Source: Bacteroidota bacterium
GTDB taxonomy: Bacteria; Bacteroidota; Bacteroidia; B-17B0; Aurantibacillaceae
Reading direction: 5' to 3'
Length of the DNA: 64,000 nt
Assembly (NCBI GenBank): GCA_018267475.1
Contig: JAFDYI010000013.1
Coordinates: forward strand, 1-64,000
In this document: positions 50,535 to 60,662 of the stretch, piece after piece
Numbering within the stretch: position 1 is the first letter of the stretch
How the letters are laid out: every line of letters starts with the position of its first letter
Position numbers and translations under genes: made by a program
The notes under the pieces: generated by a model
What the model was told of the DNA's origin: nothing
What the model saw: the letters and a program-made list of their open reading frames with translations, nothing else
Database searches by the model: none

Positions 50535-53138
50535 TTATTTTTTTGATGCGTCGTAAATTTCTTTTAGTTTTTGTTTGGTGGCTGATACCTCAGCTAATCG
50601 CTTTATAGAGGCGGCATCTTTTTTTTCTGATAAATCACTCTCTTTGTTTTGATACTCTTTTACTAACGATTTTATAGTGTTTTGTGCCGAAAATTTTACG
50701 AATGAGTTTTTACCTTTTTCGGTAAAGGTTTTTAATACTTCGGCACCGCTTAGTATGGTGTTATCTTCGGTACAATGTTTTAAAAACTGGCCGTAGTTTC
50801 CAATAAAGGTTACGGCATTAAAACCCGTGAAATGCTCTTTTTGTTTTACAAAATAATCGTTGTTGGCATCGGCGCCCAGGTTGGAATATAAATCCATAAT
50901 AGCGGAGCGAATGCTGTTGTTGTCTTCGTTTTCAAGCGCTTTGGCTTTTTGCATAGCAAGAGCGCTGTCTTGTTTTATTAAAGAGTTAATGCCTGCCGCC
51001 ATAATAGCATACGATTTATCGTTTAAGGCATCGCTGCATATTTTTTTTACGTCGGCGTCGTTTTTGTATCCATCGGCTAAAAATACAATGGCGCTTGCCC
51101 GCACTTTTGTTTTTTCATCGTTTTTTGCGGTGTTCATTAAAAGCGTTTTTATTTCGCCTGCGTATTTTTTATCGGCATCGCCCAGCAATTCAATAGCTTT
51201 TAGGCGCAAGCTGTGCCATTTGTCGTTTAGGGCTAATTTTGTGGCTTCATATACAGCGGGCTTATCAAGCTGGCCTTTAAAGTTTTGTAGAGCCTCCATG
51301 CGGTCTAAAAACAAGGGTGCGTTTTTGTATTGAAATACATATTCCTCTATTGTTTTATTTTCTGTTTTGCTGCATAGCAGTTGTTTTTCACCATCAAAAT
51401 TTACAAGGGCCGGCTTAGTGTCAGCCGGAATAGAAAATTCTTCGCTTACTTGGGTAATGGTTATTAGCTCGCGTTTTTTGGTACCATTGGCAAAATAGAC
51501 ATCTACATATACGGGCAGTTTGTATAGAGGCGTATTTTCAAAATCTTGTTTTTGTTCTACTTTTATTTTTACTTGTTTGCCGGCGGCATCGTAGTTGTAG
51601 TTTATATCCAGCACAGGGTGCCCGCCCTTGTAGTACCATTGGTTAAAAAACCAGTTTAGGTCTTGCCCGGTAGTTTCTTCAAAAGCCAAGCGCAGGTCGT
51701 TTACTTCGGCGTTTTTAAATTTATTTTTTTCAAGATATAGTTTTAGTGAGGCAAAAAAGGCATCATCGCCTACTTGTTTACGAAGCATGTGTAGTATTTG
51801 CCCGCCTTTGTTGTAGCTTATGGCGTCAAACATATCTTCTCTGCTTTCATAGGTAAAACGCAGTAATGGAGGGTCTTTTTGTCCTGCTTGCATCAGGTAT
51901 CCGGTGCGGCTTCCGTAGCTGTGAGCGGCGGCGGCATCGGCTCCGTGCTTGTATTCTTCCCATAAATACTCGCCGTAGGTAGCAAACGATTCGTTAAGAG
52001 TAAGGTTGCTCCAGCTTTTTGCTGTAACCAAGTCGCCAAACCATTGGTGAAACAGTTCGTGTGAGATAACGTCTTCGCCGCGGCTTCCGTCTAACAATTC
52101 TCTATCGGTTTGATATACAAACTCACCGTGTAGGGTGGCGGTGGTGTTTTCCATAGCGCCGCTTACATAATCTCTGGCTACAATTTGTGCGTATTTTTGC
52201 CAGGCAAAGGGAACGCCTAATTTGGTTGAGAAAAATTCAATCATTTCATGCGTCGCGCCAAAGATGGATTTTGCATAGGGTTCGTATTCTTTTTCTACGT
52301 AGTACGAAATTTCTTTTCCGCGCCAGGGCTTGTCGGTTACTTTTTTAAATTCGCCTACCCCCATCATTACTAAGTAGGTTGAGTGGGGCAAATCCATTTT
52401 CCAATGGTCGGTACGGGTGCCGTCGGCATTTTTTTTGCTATCGGTTAATATACCGTTTGACAGGGTGGTGTATTTGGCATCAACGGTCATGTATATTTCG
52501 TCTGTCATTTTTTCGTTAGGGCTATCTACGCACGGAAACCAGGCGGAGTTGCTTTGTGTTTCGCCTTGAGTCCATATTTGAGGCATTTTATTGGGTTCTT
52601 CCCCTTTTGGGTTGATAAAGTACAAACCTTTATCGTCGGTTATGGCGTTGCTTCCGCCCGATTTTAAATCATTAGGTTTGGCTTTGTAATCAATAAAAAC
52701 GGTGTATTTGTCTTTTGCGGTATATTCTTTATCTAAATCTATTTTTATAGAATCGTTTTCATACACATATTTTAAATCGGTGTTGCTTTTGGCGCCCACC
52801 AGTTGCACTTTATGGATGTCCATACCGCGGGCATTCAAGTACAATTTTTTTACCGGATAGAAGTAGGGCTTTACATCTAATGTTGCTTTGCCCAACAACC
52901 ATTGGTTTTCCCAGTCAAATCGCACCTCTAATTTGGTGTGCAGCACATCGTTGCTAATGGGGTTTGCTGCGCGGTATATAGCGGGTGTAGGAGGCTCTGG
53001 TTTTTTGTCTATAAAAACCGTATCTATTTTGGTTACGGTAACTACTTCTTTATCTTTTTTGTGTTTTTTTTGGGCTAAAGCGCTTTGCGAAACTAAAAGT
53101 AAGGCAACGGCTCCTACCACTAATGTGTTTTTAGACAT
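50535..53138 (-). CDS. M1 family metallopeptidase (aminopeptidase), exported
   Basis: An 867-residue zinc peptidase with a signal peptide (ends SQSALAQ). Catalytic elements: exopeptidase motif GAMENTTATL, zinc site HELFHQWFGDLV (HExxH) with downstream Glu in NESFATYGEYLWEEY, and the M1 N-terminal beta domain (LNARGMDIHKVQLVG). The C-terminal 250 residues form a HEAT/ARM-like helical array (SLRLKAIELLGDADKKYAG). Likely periplasmic or outer-membrane-associated peptide degradation. Confidence 0.93.
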   Translation of the reverse strand: MSKNTLVVGAVALLLVSQSALAQKKHKKDKEVVTVTKIDTVFIDKKPEPPTPAIYRAANPISNDVLHTKLEVRFDWENQWLLGKATLDVKPYFYPVKKLYLNARGMDIHKVQLVGAKSNTDLKYVYENDSIKIDLDKEYTAKDKYTVFIDYKAKPNDLKSGGSNAITDDKGLYFINPKGEEPNKMPQIWTQGETQSNSAWFPCVDSPNEKMTDEIYMTVDAKYTTLSNGILTDSKKNADGTRTDHWKMDLPHSTYLVMMGVGEFKKVTDKPWRGKEISYYVEKEYEPYAKSIFGATHEMIEFFSTKLGVPFAWQKYAQIVARDYVSGAMENTTATLHGEFVYQTDRELLDGSRGEDVISHELFHQWFGDLVTAKSWSNLTLNESFATYGEYLWEEYKHGADAAAAHSYGSRTGYLMQAGQKDPPLLRFTYESREDMFDAISYNKGGQILHMLRKQVGDDAFFASLKLYLEKNKFKNAEVNDLRLAFEETTGQDLNWFFNQWYYKGGHPVLDINYNYDAAGKQVKIKVEQKQDFENTPLYKLPVYVDVYFANGTKKRELITITQVSEEFSIPADTKPALVNFDGEKQLLCSKTENKTIEEYVFQYKNAPLFLDRMEALQNFKGQLDKPAVYEATKLALNDKWHSLRLKAIELLGDADKKYAGEIKTLLMNTAKNDEKTKVRASAIVFLADGYKNDADVKKICSDALNDKSYAIMAAGINSLIKQDSALAMQKAKALENEDNNSIRSAIMDLYSNLGADANNDYFVKQKEHFTGFNAVTFIGNYGQFLKHCTEDNTILSGAEVLKTFTEKGKNSFVKFSAQNTIKSLVKEYQNKESDLSEKKDAASIKRLAEVSATKQKLKEIYDASKK

Positions 53139-53339
53139 AATTATTTTTTAAATCGCCTGCAAAGGTGCATTTTTTTTACAAATTAAAGGCTTTTTTATAC
53201 CAACGGTAGGGTTTTGGGGTTTAGTGGGCGTTTTAACAAGGTAAAAAGATTCCACTATGCATCAGAGAAAATGCGCGGTGTGCGTTTTAACGCTCTTATC
53301 TCTATAGAAAACGCTTCTTTCGTTTTTGGTTAAAATTAG

Positions 53340-53347
53340 TATATTTG
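53340..53347 (+). promoter_or_regulatory. yidC promoter -7 element
   Basis: TATATTTG fits TAnnTTTG and precedes the ATG at 53368 by 20 bp; it lies inside the longer open frame from 53326, arguing for the later start. Confidence 0.5.
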
Positions 53348-53367
53348 CCGCCTTATTTTTAGTGGAT

Positions 53368-55275
53368 ATGGATAAAAATTCCTTATTAGGCTTGGTGCTT
53401 ATAGGTGGCATTTTGGTAGGTTGGCTTCTTTTAAATGGCCCCGACAAAGACGCTATAAAAAAACAAAAACACTTGCAAGATTCTATTGCTCAGGCTGATT
53501 TTTTAGCTCAGCAAACGGCTGAAGAGCAAACAGCCGCTTTATCTGTAAAAAAAATAGATAGCGTAGAAATACATTTAAATCAAGATTCTGTTGCGGAAAG
53601 TAAATTAAAAAGTACCTACAAAGATTTTGCGGTAGCAGCAAAAGGCAAAAACGAAACGATAGTACTAGAAAACAATAAAGTAAAAATTACCCTACAAACC
53701 AAAGGAGGCAACGTAGCTTCTGTAATACTAAAAGAATATACCCGCCCCGACAAAAAAACACCGGTAGAGTTGTTTAGCGCCGATTCCTCTTTTCAATCGT
53801 TGATTTTTTTAGCTTACAACAACACCCTGCAAGTACGTACCGATAGTTTGTACTTTGTAGCCGGCGACATAAAAAAAACAAGCGATGAGCAAACCATATC
53901 GTTGCGCCTGCCCACCGCCAACCCTGCCTCATACATAGAGTATGTTTATACTTTAAAAAACGATGCGTATATGCTAAACTACCAAATAAAAACGGTAGGT
54001 ATGCAAAACATTATTTCTACTAATACCGACCAATTTACATTTCAGTGGAGCGTGCTTAGTCCTTCGCAAGAAGAGCATATAGAAAAAGAAAAACAATCTT
54101 CTACCGTATATTGGAAGTTTACCGGAGATGAGGTGGATTACATAAACCCCGGCAAAGACGATGAAAAAAGCATTGCCGAAGAGCCCGTGCAATGGGTTGC
54201 TCTGAAACAGCAGTTTTTTACTTCGGCGGTAATATGCGATAAAGGCTTTTTAAAAGATGGAGCCTTTGTAAAAACAGCTTCTGATAAAAGCTCGTTGAGC
54301 TACGTAAAACGCATGAAAACCGAGCTGGGCATTCCGTTCAATCACGGGGCTAATGAAAGTTTTGAAATGCGCTATTTTTTTGGCCCAAACAAGTATTCTA
54401 CCCTCAAACAATACGATTTGGGTTTAGAAAAAATGATCAACATAGGTTGGCCTGTATTTAATTTAATAAATAAATGGCTGGTTATTCCGGTGTTTAATGC
54501 TTTTAGCAACACCACGGTAAGCTTTGGTATTATTATTTTGGTACTTACCATCATCATAAAAACCCTGTTGTTTCCCATTGCGTATAAAACGTATATGTCA
54601 TCTACCAAAATGCGCTTGCTAAAGCCCGAGATGGACGCCATCAGCAAACGTTTTTCGGATCCTGCCGATGCCATGAAAAAAAATCAAGAAAACATGGCGC
54701 TGTATCGTAAGGCGGGCGCTAGCCCTTTTAGCGGCTGTATTCCGGCACTTATCCAATTTCCTATTTTAATTGCGTTGTTAAACTTTTTTCCGGCTTCTAT
54801 TGAGCTGCGCCAAAAATCATTTTTGTGGGCGCAAGATTTATCTACTTATGATTCTGTTTGGACTTTTGGGCACGTGCCCATCATCAACAGCATTTATGGC
54901 GACCACGTGAGCCTGTTTGCCTTATTGATGTTCCTTTCAACGGTAGCTTACACCTGGGTAAACGCCAAATACCTAACACCCGATACACAAACGCAGATGC
55001 CCGGCATGAAGGTAATGATGTACTTAATGCCCCTTATCTTTTTAAGCTTTATGAACTCCTATTCATCAGGTTTGAGTTGGTACTATTTCTTAGCCAACAT
55101 CATTACCTTCGGACAAACCCTATTGATGCGCAACTTTATTGATGATAAAAAAATTCGTGCACAAATAGAAGAACACATGAAAAAACCGGTAAAAAAATCG
55201 GCTTTCCAACAACGGTTAGAAGACATGACTAAACAACAACAAGTTTCGGCTTCAAAATCTAAAAACAAAAAATAA
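53368..55275 (+). CDS. yidC: Membrane protein insertase YidC
   Basis: About 635 residues. N-terminal signal-anchor (LLGLVLIGGILVGWLLLNGP), a large periplasmic beta-super-sandwich domain (about 95-360; LQTKGGNVASVILKEY), then the conserved C-terminal five-helix insertase core: PVFNAFSNTTVSFGIIILVLTIIIKTLLFPI, YMSSTKMRLLKPEMDAISKRF, AGASPFSGCIPALIQFPILIALLNFFP with the hydrophilic-groove region, and a basic tail. It inserts membrane proteins with or without SecYEG. ATG at 53368 (MDKNSLLG) is chosen because the promoter lies within the extension to 53326. Confidence 0.96.
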   Translation: MDKNSLLGLVLIGGILVGWLLLNGPDKDAIKKQKHLQDSIAQADFLAQQTAEEQTAALSVKKIDSVEIHLNQDSVAESKLKSTYKDFAVAAKGKNETIVLENNKVKITLQTKGGNVASVILKEYTRPDKKTPVELFSADSSFQSLIFLAYNNTLQVRTDSLYFVAGDIKKTSDEQTISLRLPTANPASYIEYVYTLKNDAYMLNYQIKTVGMQNIISTNTDQFTFQWSVLSPSQEEHIEKEKQSSTVYWKFTGDEVDYINPGKDDEKSIAEEPVQWVALKQQFFTSAVICDKGFLKDGAFVKTASDKSSLSYVKRMKTELGIPFNHGANESFEMRYFFGPNKYSTLKQYDLGLEKMINIGWPVFNLINKWLVIPVFNAFSNTTVSFGIIILVLTIIIKTLLFPIAYKTYMSSTKMRLLKPEMDAISKRFSDPADAMKKNQENMALYRKAGASPFSGCIPALIQFPILIALLNFFPASIELRQKSFLWAQDLSTYDSVWTFGHVPIINSIYGDHVSLFALLMFLSTVAYTWVNAKYLTPDTQTQMPGMKVMMYLMPLIFLSFMNSYSSGLSWYYFLANIITFGQTLLMRNFIDDKKIRAQIEEHMKKPVKKSAFQQRLEDMTKQQQVSASKSKNKK

Positions 55276-55293
55276 CCTATAAAACCATATATC

Positions 55294-56283
55294 ATGAAAA
55301 AACCCAACCCGTTTTTATGTTTGCTTATTGTCCTTTTTACAATAAAAACGACCTATTTAAAAGCACAAGACACCAAAACAGATGCCAACACGCTAAAAGG
55401 CACTTCAGACGATATGAAAAAAATAATGGCTGATACTTCTAAAAAGCACTGGCAAAAAGGGGGAACCGTTTCTTTAAGCGGACAAGAAGTAACGCTTACT
55501 AATTGGGCCGCGGGCGGGCAAGGAGCCATATCCGTAGGAGGGCTTATCAATTTGTTTTTTTATTACCACAAAGAAAAATGGGTTTGGAATACCGATATAA
55601 ACATGGCCTACGGCGTTATTAAAAACGGTTCCAGCAAAGATTGGCTTAAAACCAACGACCGCATTCAGCTTACCTCTAAAGTAGGGCGCGAAGCCTTTAA
55701 AAACGCGTATTATTCAGCCCTTTTTGATTTTAAAACACAATTTGCGCCCGGGTACAATTACCCGAACGACTCGGTACGCATCTCTAACTTTTTGGCACCG
55801 GCCTATGGCATTTTAGCTTTAGGGTTAGATTGGCAACCCAAACCCTATCTGTCTTTTTTTATTGCGCCGGCCACTACCCGCCTAACTTATGTAGGCGATA
55901 ACACACTGGCACGAGCAGGCGCTTATGGCGTACAAGCACAAGTGCTAAACCCGTTAACAGGCGCGGTTATTACTCCTTACAACAACATGCTGTGGCAGTT
56001 TGGGGGCTATGCACGCATGCAGTTTCAAAAAGATATTATGACTAATGTAAACTTTGCCACTATGGTAGAGGTGTTTTCTAACTATTTAAAAAATCCACAA
56101 AACATTTATGTAAACTGGACTACCCTTACCAGCATGAAAGTAAATAAATTTATTAGTGCTACCTTTAGCACACAACTTATTTACGATCCCTTGGTAAAAT
56201 ACATTGCTTCAGATGGCTCTGCCCACGGGCCTCGCATACAATTTAAACAGGTGTTGGCGGTAGGCTTTACCTACAAGTTTTAG
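55294..56283 (+). CDS. DUF3078 outer membrane protein
   Basis: A 329-residue exported protein (signal MKKPNPFLCLLIVLFTIKTTYLKAQ). DUF3078 hallmarks: WQKGGTVSLSGQEVTLTNWAAGGQGAISVGG near residue 55, WNTDINMAYGVIK, LKTNDRIQLTSKVGREA, and a C-terminal strand KQVLAVGFTYKF. Predicted porin-like barrel; function unknown. It follows yidC by 18 bp and may share its transcript. Confidence 0.88.
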   Translation: MKKPNPFLCLLIVLFTIKTTYLKAQDTKTDANTLKGTSDDMKKIMADTSKKHWQKGGTVSLSGQEVTLTNWAAGGQGAISVGGLINLFFYYHKEKWVWNTDINMAYGVIKNGSSKDWLKTNDRIQLTSKVGREAFKNAYYSALFDFKTQFAPGYNYPNDSVRISNFLAPAYGILALGLDWQPKPYLSFFIAPATTRLTYVGDNTLARAGAYGVQAQVLNPLTGAVITPYNNMLWQFGGYARMQFQKDIMTNVNFATMVEVFSNYLKNPQNIYVNWTTLTSMKVNKFISATFSTQLIYDPLVKYIASDGSAHGPRIQFKQVLAVGFTYKF

Positions 56284-56328
56284 TTGTTGGTTACCGGTTT
56301 TAGTTGTTAATGTAAATAAGCCAAAAAC

Positions 56329-57195
56329 TTGATTTTTTCTTTTTTTAAATCGGTTTTTAGGGGTATAGGGCAAATCATGTTGCAAGAAAATGCCCTTACT
56401 GGTCTGCTCTTTTTAATTGGTATTTTTTATGGTTCGGCGTGGATGGGTTTTGCTACTCTGTTGGCCGCTCTTGTAGGAACAAGCACTGCTTATTTGTTTA
56501 AATTTAGCCCAACAGAAATAGAAAAAGGCGGGTATGGTTTTAATGCCGCTTTGGTGGGGGCTTTTGGAGCTTTCTTTTTGCAAATGAATGTGTGGGCTGT
56601 TTTTATTATTGGTGTAGGAGCGGTATTGGCAACATGCTTGCATTATGTTTTTATCCGAATAAAAATACCTGCTTTTACTTTTGCTTTTGTGTTGATTTCT
56701 TGGGCTCTTGTTTTTATAGTGCGAGCTTTTTTTCCTTCACTTGCGCTTCAAAGTATTGCTGGAAATGCATCTACGGATAACGCTTTTCTTTTCGTTGTTA
56801 AAGGCTTTGGGCAGGTAATTTTTCAAAACAATCTTTTATCGTGTGTGCTTTTTGTGTTAGCGGTAAGCATCAGTTCTCCTATAGCCTCTTTGTATGGTTT
56901 GTTAGGAGCTGCGCTGTGTGGCTTTTTGTCTTGGTATTTTTCTTTAGCAGCCGCAGAAGAAATAACGCAAGGCTTAATGAGTTATAATGCGGTGTTGTGT
57001 GCTATTGCTTTTTCAGGACTTAAAACACAAAATGTATGGTTGGCCTTGTCAGCTGTGTTGCTATCTTATGCCATACAACTTATTATGCTGCGATGCGATA
57101 TGATGGTGCTTACCTTTCCTTTTGTTTTAGCATCAGGCTTAGTGGTTTTTTTAAAAGATGTGTGGCAAAAGAAAAACAGAGCCACTTTGTTTTAG
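56329..57195 (+). CDS. Urea transporter (UT family)
   Basis: A 288-residue channel-type membrane protein. It has the two-fold UT repeat: first half RGIGQIMLQENALTGLLFLIGIFYG with YGFNAALVGAFG, second half GFGQVIFQNNLLSCVLFVLAV with LMSYNAVLCAIAFSGL. About ten helices. Starts at TTG 56329 (IFSFFKSVFRGIG), since the next Met is inside the first repeat. No urease or amidase genes are nearby. Solute specificity is inferred from the family. Confidence 0.88.
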   Translation: MIFSFFKSVFRGIGQIMLQENALTGLLFLIGIFYGSAWMGFATLLAALVGTSTAYLFKFSPTEIEKGGYGFNAALVGAFGAFFLQMNVWAVFIIGVGAVLATCLHYVFIRIKIPAFTFAFVLISWALVFIVRAFFPSLALQSIAGNASTDNAFLFVVKGFGQVIFQNNLLSCVLFVLAVSISSPIASLYGLLGAALCGFLSWYFSLAAAEEITQGLMSYNAVLCAIAFSGLKTQNVWLALSAVLLSYAIQLIMLRCDMMVLTFPFVLASGLVVFLKDVWQKKNRATLF

Positions 57196-57228
57196 CTTTA
57201 AGTATTTGCAAACAAAAGAACCTAAAAA

Positions 57229-58122
57229 CTACCTTGCTATTACGCTTTTTCCCTTCACTAAACCGGTGTTAAACCAACCAATGGCGGTAAGGGTGCCGCT
57301 GTTTTGCTTGATGTTGGTTTTTACGTTTTCGGGGGTTACGGCAAATAAGCCGCTTTGCGCATTGGTAAGCTGGGTTTGCAATTGGGTTAAAAATTCGTAG
57401 GTATCTTCGTTTATAGAAAGAATTTTTACGGTGCAGGTATCGTATCGGTGAATGGGATTTTGGTCGGAGGTAAGCCCAAAAAAAGAAACGCTCCAAAACA
57501 AAGGCTTTCCATCCATGCCTTGCACCCCATCATCTTGAAAGGCAATAAGCTGTCGTGGTTGGCTGTAGTACACACCGTTGTTATACACTTTTTCCCAGTA
57601 ATAATCGGGGCCTATGCTGTCAAAAGCCAATATCATAGGAAAAAATCGTTTGGGGTTTGTGGTATCGTTCGGATATTTATTTTCTACATCGCTTTGCCGG
57701 CTTCTAAACACAATAGTATCAACAGCAATGGTGCGGTGTGCCGTAGAGGTGGCGTAGTAGGTGTTGCCATTATATAAAATGTTTAATTGGTAGTTGTGCC
57801 TGTATTTTATCATGGTATCATGTGCTATGGATCCCACTTGGTAATAGTTGCCTTTACCATCGTCGGTTAAGGTATATGTTTTAGAAGAGGTGAGATCTTG
57901 CAGCAGTACAGTAGCCCCACTAACACCGGGTGTGGGCTGGTTGCTAAAATAAGGTGCGGTAGTGGTAAGTCGTACCTTTTGGGTATCGGCGCCGTTGTCT
58001 AAAAAAGCATCTACAACCAAATAAGTAGAGCCGTTAGGTACCGAAACTTGCACCACCTGAGTGCAAGAGCTTAGCAAAGCAAGGCAAGCTACAACAAAAG
58101 AAAGAAGGATTGTTTTTTTCAT
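57229..58122 (-). CDS. DUF4249 lipoprotein
   Basis: A 297-residue lipoprotein: lipobox LSSC at the end of the N-terminal signal. DUF4249 features include LVVDAFLDNGADTQKVRLTTTAPYF, a VSGATVLLQDLTSSKTYTLT strand pair and YQLNILYNGNTYYA. DUF4249 genes frequently lie next to a TonB-dependent receptor, and here the receptor starts 6 bp upstream on the same strand. A SusD-like or surface accessory role is plausible; cargo unknown. Confidence 0.9.
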   Translation of the reverse strand: MKKTILLSFVVACLALLSSCTQVVQVSVPNGSTYLVVDAFLDNGADTQKVRLTTTAPYFSNQPTPGVSGATVLLQDLTSSKTYTLTDDGKGNYYQVGSIAHDTMIKYRHNYQLNILYNGNTYYATSTAHRTIAVDTIVFRSRQSDVENKYPNDTTNPKRFFPMILAFDSIGPDYYWEKVYNNGVYYSQPRQLIAFQDDGVQGMDGKPLFWSVSFFGLTSDQNPIHRYDTCTVKILSINEDTYEFLTQLQTQLTNAQSGLFAVTPENVKTNIKQNSGTLTAIGWFNTGLVKGKSVIAR

Positions 58123-58128
58123 CTGTTT

Positions 58129-60492
58129 TTAAAATTTAAAATTGTATGTAATGGCCGGAATGACGGTGGATATAACAGAGTACTGCAGGGCCTGGGTTTG
58201 AGTGGGCATACTGGGGTTTGCCTGAAAGTAGAGCGCAAACGTATTGCGATGTGCATAAGCGTTGTAAATACTAAATACCAAGCTGCTTTTCCAGCGGCGC
58301 TTATCGTTCTTTTTAAAATTGTAAGTAGCCGAAAAATCTAAACGATGATAGGCGGGGTTTCTAAAATTATTACGCATATTAGAGGTATTATACCCTTGCA
58401 CATAGCCTTGTATTTCAAACCGCGAATCGGGAAAAGTATTGGGTGTGCCGCTTATGTATATAAAATTACAGGATACATTCCAGTATTTATTAAAATCGTA
58501 ATTAAGCACTACGGCTAAATTGTTGGGGCGGTCGTATTTGCTAGGGAACCACTTATCGTTGCTTAACCCATTTACTTGCCTTAGTGTACGAGAGTACGTA
58601 TAACTTACCCAGCCTGTAAATTTGCCTTTGGTTTTTTTAAAATAAAACTCGGCGCCGTAAGCTCTTCCTTTTCCTTGCAGTAAATCGCCTTCATAAAATT
58701 TATTTAATAACAAGTTAGCGTTGTCTATATAATCCAATTGATTTTGCATCACTTTGTAATATACTTCTACCGAGCTTTCGAACATGTTTTCTTTAAAATT
58801 TCTAAAGTAACCCAAAGCCACCTGGTCTGACAGCTGAGGTAAGATGTTGTTGGTAGAGGGGGTCCAAATATCTAAGGGAGTAGAGGCCGCCGTATTGGAT
58901 ACTAATTGTAAGTATTGTGCGGTGCGGTTGTAACTGGCTTTTATGGAGCTTGCATCATTCAAATCAAATTTGGCTGAAAAGCGCGGCTCAAAATTTCCGT
59001 ATTGGGCAATTGTTTTTAGGGTGCCGTAGTAGCTGCTGTCTTTTAGGCGACGCGAATTATTGGGTATGGTATCGTAATAATTATAGCGCTCTCCTTTACC
59101 CATGTAGTTAAACAAAGAATAGCGCAGGCCGGCTTGTACCACAAACCGAGAATTTATTTTTAGCTCGTCGTCTATATACAAGGCATTTTCAAAACTAAAT
59201 TTATTAGGCAGTATGACCGTATTGCTGCTTCCGTTTGATGTTACAGAAGATTGGCCCGGGTTGAACTGAATAAAAATGCTTTGTCCACCGGCGTGCATGG
59301 TGTTTTTGTTGTTGATATAATAAGTAAAATCGGGTTTTACGCTGTAGTTAATAATGTTTGAAGTCCAATCGAAAGCAGTGCCTGTACCCTGGTTTGTAAA
59401 CCCAATACCGTAATGATAGTTGCTATAGAAGGCGGTGGTATTTAAAAAAAGTTTATCGTTAAACAAATGGTTCCAACGCATGCTGGCCGTGCTGTTTCCG
59501 TATTTAAAACTAAAGCCCGCGCCAAACACATCTTGCCCGAAATAGCCGCTCAGAAATAAATTGTTTTTTTCGTTAATGTGATAGTTGAGCTTAGTGGTTA
59601 AGTCGTAAAAATAAAATTGAAGATTGCCCAAGGCCGGATTTCTTTTTTTGATAACAGGCCCCGCCAATATATCTATATAGCTACGGCGCACCGCTACAAT
59701 AAACGACATTTTATCTTTTATGAGGGGTGCCTCTATGGATAAGCGGCTAAAAATAGTGCCAATGCCTCCGTTTATTTGTAGTTTTTTACTGTTCCCTTCT
59801 TTCATACGAATATCTAAGATAGAAGAGAGCCTGCCACCGTATTGTGCAGGAATGCCGCCTTTAATAATTTTTACATCTTTTACCGCGTCGGGATTAAAAA
59901 TAGAAAAAAAGCCAAACAGATGCGAAGCATTATACACGGGCGCTTCGTCCAAAAGAATGAGGTTTTGGTCTATATTGCCTCCGCGTACATTGATGCCGCT
60001 GGCGCCTTCGCCCATAGTAGTAACGCCCGGCAAAAGCTGCACCGCACGTATAATGTCTATTTCGCCTAACAGAGCGGGTATGCGGCTTATTTGTTTCATA
60101 TCCAGCTTGGCTACGCTCATCTCGGTTGATTTTACGTTTTGGTCTTCGCGCTCCGAAGAAACGACTACCTCGTTTAATGCGTTGCTCGCATCGCTCAACT
60201 CAAAATTTTGAACTACGTTTTTTTCCGACAAGCTTATTTTTTTTTCTTGAGTAGCGTAGCCCAGGTAAGAAGCTACAATAAGGTGCGTATCAGCGCTAAG
60301 GGTTAATGAGTAAAAGCCGTAAGCGTTGGTGCTTACGCCGTTGGTAGTTCCCTTTTCATATACGTTTACCCCAATTAAAACTTCTCCATTTTTTCCGTCT
60401 TTTACATAGCCGCTTATGGTGTGTTTTTGTGCCCATAGCGTATGGCAGCACACACATAGAAAAACAAAAAATAATCGTTTGGTTTTTTTCAC
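58129..60492 (-). CDS. TonB-dependent receptor with CarboxypepD_reg-like N-terminus
   Basis: About 787 residues. Signal peptide ending LWAQ, then a carboxypeptidase regulatory-like domain (HTISGYVKDGKNGEVLIGVNVYEKGTTNG...), plug domain (LLGEIDIIRAVQLLPGVTTMGEGASGINVRGGNIDQNLILLDEAPVY) and a 22-strand barrel. The frame is open to a TTG at 60513, but a minus-strand -7 element TAACTTTG lies at 60518-60511, so GTG at 60492 (KKTKRLFF follows) is the likely start. Pairs with the DUF4249 lipoprotein 6 bp downstream; substrate unknown, energy from TonB-ExbBD not encoded here. Confidence 0.92.
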   Translation of the reverse strand: MKKTKRLFFVFLCVCCHTLWAQKHTISGYVKDGKNGEVLIGVNVYEKGTTNGVSTNAYGFYSLTLSADTHLIVASYLGYATQEKKISLSEKNVVQNFELSDASNALNEVVVSSEREDQNVKSTEMSVAKLDMKQISRIPALLGEIDIIRAVQLLPGVTTMGEGASGINVRGGNIDQNLILLDEAPVYNASHLFGFFSIFNPDAVKDVKIIKGGIPAQYGGRLSSILDIRMKEGNSKKLQINGGIGTIFSRLSIEAPLIKDKMSFIVAVRRSYIDILAGPVIKKRNPALGNLQFYFYDLTTKLNYHINEKNNLFLSGYFGQDVFGAGFSFKYGNSTASMRWNHLFNDKLFLNTTAFYSNYHYGIGFTNQGTGTAFDWTSNIINYSVKPDFTYYINNKNTMHAGGQSIFIQFNPGQSSVTSNGSSNTVILPNKFSFENALYIDDELKINSRFVVQAGLRYSLFNYMGKGERYNYYDTIPNNSRRLKDSSYYGTLKTIAQYGNFEPRFSAKFDLNDASSIKASYNRTAQYLQLVSNTAASTPLDIWTPSTNNILPQLSDQVALGYFRNFKENMFESSVEVYYKVMQNQLDYIDNANLLLNKFYEGDLLQGKGRAYGAEFYFKKTKGKFTGWVSYTYSRTLRQVNGLSNDKWFPSKYDRPNNLAVVLNYDFNKYWNVSCNFIYISGTPNTFPDSRFEIQGYVQGYNTSNMRNNFRNPAYHRLDFSATYNFKKNDKRRWKSSLVFSIYNAYAHRNTFALYFQANPSMPTQTQALQYSVISTVIPAITYNFKF

Positions 60493-60662
60493 TTGTTTTT
60501 TAAAAGAGGGCAAAGTTACAGAAACTTTTAGGACAGAAGCATCTGTTTAAAATAAGGCACCACACTATGAGGAGTTTTGCTTTAAAGCCCAACGTATTAT
60601 CATAACAGAAAAGGCCTATCTCATAATTTATCCGTACCTTTAAGGCGTATTTTTAAGTTGTT

